Below are positions 5,321-11,681 of a stretch of DNA of 11,681 nucleotides, piece after piece. The notes under the pieces are model-generated. The model saw only the letters and a list, made by a program, of their open reading frames with translations. It did no database searches and was not told the origin of the DNA. Source of the stretch: Candidatus Woykebacteria bacterium GWB1_45_5 (lineage in GTDB: Bacteria > Patescibacteriota > Microgenomatia > Woykebacterales > RBG-16-39-9b). Position 1 is the stretch's first letter; every line of letters starts with the position of its first letter. Location of the stretch: positions 6,738-18,418 of the forward strand of contig MHCO01000027.1 of assembly GCA_001816645.1 (NCBI GenBank), written 5' to 3'. Made by a program: the position numbers and the translations under genes.

Positions 5321-7207
5321 TCAACTTCTCTTGGGGCGTTTCACTCTAGCGGTAAAGACACCGATCAACAAAAGTGAGATCAAAAGTAGAAGTAAAATCT
5401 GTTGTCCACCTAAGCTAAAGAAGGGTTTAACGAGTATTCGATTTTCCCTAGAAATTTTGAAGGCCTCTAACCCGCTTTTCCCCTCCAATTTAGCCTTAAC
5501 CATACCTTTAGTAGTGTCGAACAAACTGCCCGAGCGAATTTTGGACCGGAAGGTCTTTTTCTCGTAGGGAAAAATTATTGGTAGCTCTACCTCTTTCTCA
5601 CCAACGATCGTAAGGCCTTCGGCCACCAAATTTACTTTCCCACCAATCAAACTTACCCCGGCTTTATTATCGATGTCTATGATCAAGGTGACAGGAAAAC
5701 CAGCAAATACTTGGTCGGTTTTGAGGCTGAAATCAATTTTTGGTGAAAAGTCTACTTTCCCCTCAGCGTAGTTACTTTCAATCTTATTGCCAAGCTCAGT
5801 AAATTTTTTCAGGCTCTCCAGGTCCTCACCAGCCGGACTAAATAAAAGAACAAAACGGTCGGCCAGTTCTTTTCCGAAATATTCCTCGCCGGACGTACTT
5901 CCCCAAGTCGGGTCAATATCAACCCAAGTTTTTTTGCTTGAATCGTAAATTTGAGCCCAGACATGTAAATCTTGGGTATTCAAAGGGGAACCAATAAAGG
6001 TGGGTCTTTTCGTCTGGTCGTTACTTAAAGCAACTCCAAAAACTTCTCTGGCAGGCAATCCGGTAGCCTTGGCCAAAGCAACGAATAGGTCGACAAAATC
6101 AAGGTTGGTCGCCGCCTTCCCTTTTCGGAGGATAGTCGCTGCACCTTTTCTTTCTGCTACGCCCGATTTTAGGGCTTCAAAATCATAGGAAAAGTTGCTT
6201 GTAACGAAATTGTAAATGTCACGTGGGTTCTTTAGCTCTTTGGCCTTTTCCTGGATTAATTTATCTTGTGTTTGGACGAAACGACTAGCCTCCTTTGAAT
6301 TCTCTAGCTCTTGTTGGCTGTAAATTTTGGGGTTTGGGAAGCTGCTCTTGCCGACCAAACCCACTACCCCTTCCACCTGCACCTCCACCAAACTCTTCGG
6401 GGCAACTCGAAAAGTAGCTACATAATTGCCGTTTTGGTCCAGACTTATTTCCTCTGGCAATGGATCAATCTTGCTAATTAAAACCTGCTGCTTATCGGTA
6501 TCAAGCGGCAAGTTCATTGATAAGTTTTTTTTGAAAAAATTTAGGTTTTCCAACGGCACTTTATATTTAAAATGAATCTGTTGACTATCACCAAACTTAG
6601 CTGAAATTCCCTTATAAGAAAGGCTATCCTTACCAAAAGTTAGAATAGTCTGACCGCCGTTTTGGGTAACTGAATCTGGGTTTGGCTGGGCCGAAAAAAC
6701 CGACCCAAAAGAAACGGGTACCAAAATTTTCACACTGTAAGATTCTATTTTTTCCCTCGTTTCAATTTTATTAGCGAGCAAACTCCAAATATTACCTTCT
6801 TTTTTAGCTAACTCCTCGATAATGTAGCTAAGGGAAAAACTAGTTGTATTATCCTTACCAGTCACTTCTTTATTCAGCCTTGTCGACAGATTAGTACGCG
6901 AGTCGGTTCTCTCTGCTTGAATATCTAAATTCCCCGCCAAATCCTTCCCGGAAACACCCCTCACTTTAGCGGACGGTATGTCAATAACATACTCGGAAAC
7001 ATGACACTCGCCAATTAAGTTTTTGACTGTTACATCTTGGGTAACCAGGCCCGAACCATCCTCGTTAATCAAGAACGTAAGGTTGTAGCTGCTCGAAAAG
7101 CTTTTGGCCACTACCTCCGGATCACTGCAATCAACAGCTGAAATTAGTTGAGGAACAAAACTAAAAAAAAGCAGTAGAGTTAAAAGAAACGCTAGCGCCC
7201 TCTTCAT
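5321..7207 (-). CDS. Membrane-anchored transglutaminase-like protein with altered active site
   Basis: A 628-residue exported protein. A signal peptide (1-24, basic start then a hydrophobic core) leads into a ~280-residue beta-rich N-terminal part. A transglutaminase-like (papain-type) core follows at ~310-440. A beta-sandwich-like segment (~490-595), one membrane helix (~601-619) and a basic tail RVKRPKRS complete it, so most of the protein faces outside. The core shows DLFVALAKATGLPAR (372-386), His415 in HVWAQIY and Asp432 in VDIDPTWG, as in active members. The nucleophile position, usually Cys two residues before Asp-Phe/Tyr, is Asn368 (NLDF), and the core holds no other cysteine. It may thus be a binding or structural relative rather than a protease or cross-linking enzyme. 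It starts 17 bases after the response regulator gene, without a visible ribosome binding site, and is followed by uvrC. Confidence 0.82.
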   Translation of the reverse strand: MKRALAFLLTLLLFFSFVPQLISAVDCSDPEVVAKSFSSSYNLTFLINEDGSGLVTQDVTVKNLIGECHVSEYVIDIPSAKVRGVSGKDLAGNLDIQAERTDSRTNLSTRLNKEVTGKDNTTSFSLSYIIEELAKKEGNIWSLLANKIETREKIESYSVKILVPVSFGSVFSAQPNPDSVTQNGGQTILTFGKDSLSYKGISAKFGDSQQIHFKYKVPLENLNFFKKNLSMNLPLDTDKQQVLISKIDPLPEEISLDQNGNYVATFRVAPKSLVEVQVEGVVGLVGKSSFPNPKIYSQQELENSKEASRFVQTQDKLIQEKAKELKNPRDIYNFVTSNFSYDFEALKSGVAERKGAATILRKGKAATNLDFVDLFVALAKATGLPAREVFGVALSNDQTKRPTFIGSPLNTQDLHVWAQIYDSSKKTWVDIDPTWGSTSGEEYFGKELADRFVLLFSPAGEDLESLKKFTELGNKIESNYAEGKVDFSPKIDFSLKTDQVFAGFPVTLIIDIDNKAGVSLIGGKVNLVAEGLTIVGEKEVELPIIFPYEKKTFRSKIRSGSLFDTTKGMVKAKLEGKSGLEAFKISRENRILVKPFFSLGGQQILLLLLISLLLIGVFTARVKRPKRS

Positions 7208-7224
7208 TTGAATTTTAAGGAGAT

Positions 7225-7617
7225 TTAATCTTCACCGACCAAAGCCTTAACCTTACCGGAAATGTCTTCTGGCGTAAACTGGGATTTAATCAAATACTCA
7301 TTCGCTCCCAGGCTCAAACCTTTCTCAATCAAATCCTGCTCGTCGAAATTGGAAAGTATTACTATAGGGATGTCTTTGGTTTTTGGTGTGGATCGTAGTC
7401 TTTTGAGGACTTCAAAGCCGTCCATTTCCGGCATTTTGATGTCGAGAAAAATTAGTTCCGGCCCCTCTTTAAAAGCTTTATTCAAACCTTCTTGGCCGCT
7501 TTCTGCTATTGAGACATCATAGCCATCAAGCGATAGTTTCAACCGATAAAGTTCAGCCACCTCTTTTTCATCCTCAATTAATAAAACCCGAATTTTTTCT
7601 TCTTTAACTCCTTCCAT
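7225..7617 (-). CDS. Receiver-only response regulator (CheY-like)
   Basis: A single receiver domain filling the whole 130-residue protein, with no DNA-binding or enzymatic output. Key residues are the acidic pair Glu15-Asp16 in VLLIEDE, the phospho-acceptor Asp59 in LIFLDIKMPEMDG, the Ser of VILSN in place of the switch Thr, and the Lys of YLIKS. Single-domain receivers act by binding target proteins or as phosphate relays. I choose the ATG at 7617, 25 bases after the kinase stop. An in-frame TTG at 7656 would overlap the kinase end by 14 bases, but it adds 13 residues that do not belong to the fold. No strong ribosome binding site is seen before either. The adjacent kinase is its likely phosphate donor; the downstream target is not evident. 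Confidence 0.9.
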   Translation of the reverse strand: MEGVKEEKIRVLLIEDEKEVAELYRLKLSLDGYDVSIAESGQEGLNKAFKEGPELIFLDIKMPEMDGFEVLKRLRSTPKTKDIPIVILSNFDEQDLIEKGLSLGANEYLIKSQFTPEDISGKVKALVGED

Positions 7618-7642
7618 AGGTCGGTTTAGTCTAACACAAAAA

Positions 7643-10606
7643 CTAGCTAGCTGCAACCAGGGGTAAGGTGAAGGTAAACCTTGTCCCCTTACCGGCAGCT
7701 GAATCTACCCAAATTTGCCCTTTGTGCAACTCAACTAAAGATTTTACCACGAACAAACCCAAGCCGGTCCCTTTGTTTTCCTTCAAATAGACACTAACGC
7801 CACCTTGTTGAAACTTTTCAAATATCCGCGGTAAAATGTTGGGTGGTATCCCTGCTCCGGTGTCGTTTACTTGGGTATGAAGGAAACCGTTTTCTTGGTG
7901 ACACTCAATACTTATCCTGCCACCACTGCCCGTATATTTAATTGCATTATCAATAAGATTCACTAAGATTTGCTTAAATTTATCTTTATCCGCCAGCACG
8001 CAACAGCTGTTTTCTCTCCCTCCCAAATCGTATTTTACCTCGAGTCGGATTCCTTTATTTTGGGCTAAGACATTAAATTCTTTGACTACCTCATTGATGA
8101 CTTCCGCCGCCGTAACCTTCCGGAGAGACAAACGGATTCGACCATTTTCAATTCGGGAGACATTAAGAAGATCTTCAACTAGCTTGGTTAGACGGTTAGT
8201 TTCGTTATAAACCTTATTAAGAGCCGTTTGAAAGTTGGCTTGAAAACCCGGATCGTCAAACTTACCCAAATCACCACTCAAGAGCAAGGAAAGGTAGCCT
8301 TTAACGACCGTTAAAGGTGTCCGCAGCTCATGACTGGTGACTGAAACAAACTCGCTTTTCGCTTTTTCTAATTCTTTCAGGGTAGTAATGTCGCGGATGA
8401 CACTGACAATTTGTTCAATATCGCCAGCCTCATTAAAAACTGGCGTGTAGCTTACGCCAACCCAGCGTTCTATTCCACCACTTGCCATGTGAAGATGTTC
8501 ATCATAAGGAATCGCTTCTTTCGTCGCTAGTAATTTTGAAACTGGGTCAAATTCGGGAAAATAATGGCCAACCGGGTCATGGCAACGAAAAATATCGTAA
8601 AACCTCTTGCCAACCATCTCTTTTTCTGTTCGCCCACTCATCAATTCACAAGCTGCATTAGCACTAATTATGTTCAAATCTTTATCCATAATATGGACGC
8701 CTTCTTCGACATTCTCAAAGACCGCCTTCCAACGGTTTTTCTGTCGTTCAGCTTCGACTAGTTGTTGGCTAATTTTTTCCGCTTGGTTTTTCAACATTGT
8801 CACATCACGAAAGCTGGCAATCATCCCAACCACTTTCCCTTGCTCATCTTTAATTGGTACGTAAGTTCCTTCTAAGTACTTGGTTGGCCGTGAGTAGATT
8901 TTTATCAGAACGTTAGTAATTGTCTTCCCGGCTAAAACCTCTTGATGGGTTTTGATTGAATCGTCTGAACGTTCCATTTTGTATCGAAAGTACTTATCTC
9001 GGTTATTGGCAATTTCTACTCTACTTGTTCCACCGATGTTTTCCTTAACACCAAAAAGTTTTGCTAACGAAGGGTTAAAACTAACCACACGTGCCTGGGC
9101 ATCGTATAAGGCTAAACCATCCCTTGTGGTGGTAAAAATTGTCTCCATCTTTTTCTTTTCTTCCTCTAGACGACGTTCTGCTTCTTTATGTTCAGTGATA
9201 TCCCTAATAATTGCCATATCCGCTGGTTTGCCTTCGTGCTCAATCAAGGAAGCATTAATCTCCACCGGGATTTTCTTGCCACCTTTAGAAAGTATCTTTA
9301 TCTCGTAGATCCTCGGTATTTCTTCGCCCCTTAATCTCCTCTTGTATCTTTCCAAAACTAATTTTTTATATTCAGGGGCGATGAAATCAGTAAACGGTCT
9401 ACCGATTGCTGATTTGACCGAAAACCCAGTGATTTCTGCTGCTTTTTGATTGACAAACTTTAAAACACCATCTTGGATAATGATAATACCGTCATTCCCT
9501 TTTTCAACCAAAGTAGAGTATTTATGCTCCGACGCTGCCAAAGCTTCTTCAGTCAATTTACGGTCAGTGATATCATTACCGGTCGATACAAAGTGGGTAA
9601 CGTCTCCTCGTGAGTCTTTAATTGGAGTTATCGTTTTTTCTTCGTAATACAGCTCGCCATCCTTACGTCGATTTATTAAAATACCATGGAAAACTTTACC
9701 TTTGATAATTGTTCCCCAAAGACGTTCGTAAAATTTCTTATCGTGTTTGCCCGATTTAATTATCCTCGGTGTTTTACCAAGAACCGCTTCTTTTTTAAAG
9801 CCCGTCAGTCTTTCAAAACTTGGATTGACGTACTCGATCAACCCATCTTTGTTGGTAATGAATACATTATCATCCGCTTGTTCCACTACACTTGAAAGTT
9901 TTATCAGGTTTTCTTCTGTTTTTTTACGCTCCGTTATCTGACTCCTCAGAATTATATTAGCTTTTGTAAGATCCTTGGTGCGTTGGGCTACTTCATCTTC
10001 CAATCTCTCGCGGACTTTCTTCAGCGCCTCTTCAACTTGCTTACGTTCGGCTATCTCGCGCAGCAGCTTCTCATTAATCGTTGATTTAGTCAAAGCTTGC
10101 TCTGATACCCTGAGAAATCTTTCCAAAAGCTCTCTAGAAAAAACATCAAATTTCACCATCCTTTTTATCGAAGCAACAATCGCTCCGTTTTGATCTGCAC
10201 CAACTCTTATTGGTAAAATAAGAAAAGAAGAAACACCTGGAAGCTCTTGACGATATCGGCTAGAAGCAACATCTTCGATAAACAATGGCCTTTGTCTTTT
10301 TACGCTTGTACCAATTGGCGAATCTGATAGCTTAATTTTTAATTTCTCCGCTTTAGATTTAGATAATCCTGAAGAGCCAACTGCCTTTAAACACTTATCG
10401 GTTGGGTGGTAAAGTAAAACAAGACTTGATTTTATCGGCAATAAGTTAGCTAGATGCGCTAAGATCGAACTCGCGACTTCTGGTACCCTTTCATATTTAA
10501 AAAGATCGGCCGAAAATTGGTTTAGCGCGGCGATTTCGAAAGGATGGTCACGCACCAAAGAGCTGAGTATTTCTAAAGATAACTTATTGTCCGCTGCTTT
10601 GCTCAT
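7643..10606 (-). CDS. Soluble GAF / four-PAS sensor histidine kinase
   Basis: A 987-residue kinase with no membrane segment, so it senses something inside the cell. Domains in order: GAF-like (~25-175), coiled coil (~178-235), PAS 1 (~238-349, NPSFERLTGF), PAS 2 (~360-474), PAS 3 (~485-605), a short coiled coil, PAS 4 (~622-743), HisKA (~750-820) and HATPase (~865-984). The phospho-acceptor is His759 in SHELRTPL. The ATP-binding boxes are intact: N box LVNLIDNAIKYT (881-892), G1 DTGAGI (915-920), F box FEKFQQ, and G2 GTGLGL (946-951). PAS 1-3 each end in a D[IV]T motif leading into the next signalling helix. Ligands or cofactors of the sensor domains cannot be read from the sequence. It is followed by the response regulator gene, the obvious partner. 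A promoter candidate lies ~50 bases upstream; there is no clear Shine-Dalgarno before the ATG. Confidence 0.92.
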   Translation of the reverse strand: MSKAADNKLSLEILSSLVRDHPFEIAALNQFSADLFKYERVPEVASSILAHLANLLPIKSSLVLLYHPTDKCLKAVGSSGLSKSKAEKLKIKLSDSPIGTSVKRQRPLFIEDVASSRYRQELPGVSSFLILPIRVGADQNGAIVASIKRMVKFDVFSRELLERFLRVSEQALTKSTINEKLLREIAERKQVEEALKKVRERLEDEVAQRTKDLTKANIILRSQITERKKTEENLIKLSSVVEQADDNVFITNKDGLIEYVNPSFERLTGFKKEAVLGKTPRIIKSGKHDKKFYERLWGTIIKGKVFHGILINRRKDGELYYEEKTITPIKDSRGDVTHFVSTGNDITDRKLTEEALAASEHKYSTLVEKGNDGIIIIQDGVLKFVNQKAAEITGFSVKSAIGRPFTDFIAPEYKKLVLERYKRRLRGEEIPRIYEIKILSKGGKKIPVEINASLIEHEGKPADMAIIRDITEHKEAERRLEEEKKKMETIFTTTRDGLALYDAQARVVSFNPSLAKLFGVKENIGGTSRVEIANNRDKYFRYKMERSDDSIKTHQEVLAGKTITNVLIKIYSRPTKYLEGTYVPIKDEQGKVVGMIASFRDVTMLKNQAEKISQQLVEAERQKNRWKAVFENVEEGVHIMDKDLNIISANAACELMSGRTEKEMVGKRFYDIFRCHDPVGHYFPEFDPVSKLLATKEAIPYDEHLHMASGGIERWVGVSYTPVFNEAGDIEQIVSVIRDITTLKELEKAKSEFVSVTSHELRTPLTVVKGYLSLLLSGDLGKFDDPGFQANFQTALNKVYNETNRLTKLVEDLLNVSRIENGRIRLSLRKVTAAEVINEVVKEFNVLAQNKGIRLEVKYDLGGRENSCCVLADKDKFKQILVNLIDNAIKYTGSGGRISIECHQENGFLHTQVNDTGAGIPPNILPRIFEKFQQGGVSVYLKENKGTGLGLFVVKSLVELHKGQIWVDSAAGKGTRFTFTLPLVAAS

Positions 10607-10653
10607 AATAATCTTTACATTAGAGCATCTGTGTAGGTAATTGTTACAGCGAG

Positions 10654-10682
10654 ACTATAAAATAAATTGGGAGGAAAAGCAA
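10654..10682 (-). promoter_or_regulatory. Promoter candidate for the kinase operon
   Basis: On the minus strand TTGCTT (10677-10682) and TATAGT (10654-10659) are 17 bases apart. The -10 box matches five of six consensus positions; the -35 is weaker (first three bases). The start would be near 10647, giving a ~40-base leader. The -35 box overlaps the T-run and the foot of the hairpin that may end uvrA transcription. Confidence 0.45.
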
Positions 10683-10695
10683 GATGGAAATCTTG
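10675..10695 (-). terminator. Weak intrinsic terminator after uvrA
   Basis: On the minus strand CAAGAT-TTCC-ATCTTG forms a perfect 6-bp stem with a 4-base loop (10680-10695), followed by CTTTT. It begins 11 bases after the uvrA stop. The stem is AT-rich and the T-run only four long, so termination is probably partial. Confidence 0.4.
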
Positions 10696-10706
10696 TTGTC
10701 GGGCAA

Positions 10707-11681
10707 TCAAGAAACAGACCTATCAAGTTCGGCGAAAACTTTTTTAAGATAGGTTCCAGTGTAGGATTTCTCCTCTTTAGAAACCTTTTGAGGGGTACCA
10801 ACTGTTACAACTTCACCACCCAGATCTCCGCCTTCTGGCCCAAGATCAATGACCCAATCAGCGGTTTTTACTACTTCCAAATTGTGCTCGATAACCAAAA
10901 CGCTGTTACCAGCATCAACTAAACGATGGAGCACAGAAAGCAGGTTTTCCAGATCGGCAAAGTGCAAGCCCGTAGTTGGTTCATCCAAGATATATAATGT
11001 CTTCCCAGTACCCCGTCTTGATAGTTCGGTGGCTAACTTAACCCGCTGGGCTTCTCCACCTGAAAGAGTAGTAGCCGGCTGTCCCAGTCTCATGTAACCT
11101 AGACCAACGTCAGCTAGCGTCTTCAGTTTATTGGCAATCGCGGGTATATTTTCAAAAAACCCTAAGGACTCACCAATAGTCACATCGAGAACTTCGGAAA
11201 TATTTTTTCCTTTATATAAAATTTCCAAAGCTTCCCGGTTGTATCTTTTTCCGCCACAAACTTCGCAAGTGACGTAAACATCCGGCAAAAACTGCATTTC
11301 GATCTTGACCGCTCCGTCACCCCGGCAAGCCTCGCAGCGGCCACCTTTAACATTAAAAGAAAATCTACCTGGTTTGTATCCCCTCATTCTAGACTGCGGT
11401 GTCTTAGCGAAGAGTTCCCTAATATAAGAGAACGTACCGGTATAAGTTGCTGGGTTAGAACGTGGTGTTCGGCCAATCGGCGATTGGTCGATATCGACGA
11501 CTTTATCAATGTGTTCTAACCCCTCGATCTGCTCAAACCTACCTGGTTTTTCTTTCGCCCGATAAAAATGGGCGGCTAGTGCTTTATGAAGTATATCTTC
11601 CACTAAGCTTGATTTCCCACTACCCGATACACCAGTAATGCAAACAAATTTAGCCAAAGGGATATCAACCGTAATATTTTT
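10707..11681 (-). CDS. uvrA: UvrA, excinuclease ABC subunit A, C-terminal part (5' end outside the window)
   Basis: The reading frame is open to the window edge and gives the last 324 residues of a protein usually ~930-950 long. UvrA is the damage-scanning ATPase that loads UvrB at DNA lesions. Fragment residues KNITVDIP run into [18 protein letters not shown], the second Walker A (17-25); the TTG at 11657 is an internal Leu codon, not the start. A zinc module follows with Cys116, Cys119, Cys139 and Cys142 (CEAC-x19-CEVC), after the conserved [15 protein letters not shown]. The ABC signature [18 protein letters not shown] starts at 206, Walker B LYILDEPT at 229, and the H-loop His266 is in [11 protein letters not shown]. 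All nucleotide-binding motifs of the C-terminal half are intact. It ends in TGA just upstream of the kinase operon. Confidence 0.97.
   Translation of the reverse strand, partial: KNITVDIPLAKFVCITGVSGSGKSSLVEDILHKALAAHFYRAKEKPGRFEQIEGLEHIDKVVDIDQSPIGRTPRSNPATYTGTFSYIRELFAKTPQSRMRGYKPGRFSFNVKGGRCEACRGDGAVKIEMQFLPDVYVTCEVCGGKRYNREALEILYKGKNISEVLDVTIGESLGFFENIPAIANKLKTLADVGLGYMRLGQPATTLSGGEAQRVKLATELSRRGTGKTLYILDEPTTGLHFADLENLLSVLHRLVDAGNSVLVIEHNLEVVKTADWVIDLGPEGGDLGGEVVTVGTPQKVSKEEKSYTGTYLKKVFAELDRSVS

Noticed and set aside
5166..5567. 133-codon plus-strand reading frame across the uvrC start and the end of the transglutaminase-like gene
   Set aside because: It is antisense to two well-supported genes and its translation resembles no known protein; other plus-strand frames (1469-1774, 8952-9308) fail for the same reason.

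Overview
The window carries ten protein genes, all on the minus strand and tightly packed, plus one 372-base gap that looks structured. TGA is used as a normal stop (uvrA fragment, transglutaminase-like gene), so the genome does not read TGA as an amino acid. Compact spacing, the short UvrC, a single-TM family-5 solute-binding protein beside secG without transporter genes, and promoters that often leave almost no 5' leader fit a Candidate Phyla Radiation (Patescibacteria) genome, possibly of the Microgenomates group. This assignment rests on gene content and is an inference.

Reading in the direction of transcription (high to low coordinates), the window starts inside uvrA, of which only the C-terminal third is present. 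After a weak terminator and a likely promoter come a large soluble GAF/PAS sensor histidine kinase, a receiver-only response regulator, a membrane-anchored transglutaminase-like protein, uvrC and a small four-helix membrane protein. A good promoter in the next gap starts secG and the solute-binding protein. A further -10 box and strong ribosome binding site start a small DUF4342 gene. Then comes the non-coding gap (1081-1452), and last a PD-(D/E)XK nuclease-like gene with a near-consensus promoter.

Functional themes are nucleotide excision repair (UvrA and UvrC), signal transduction (kinase plus receiver), and the cell envelope or export (SecG, solute-binding protein, transglutaminase-like protein, small membrane protein). 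The points most worth following are: a transglutaminase fold whose catalytic cysteine position holds asparagine; a UvrC that ends right after its nuclease domain; and the 1149-1412 region, which can fold into a long wobble-rich hairpin flanked by two mutually exclusive closing helices and may be an undescribed structured RNA.
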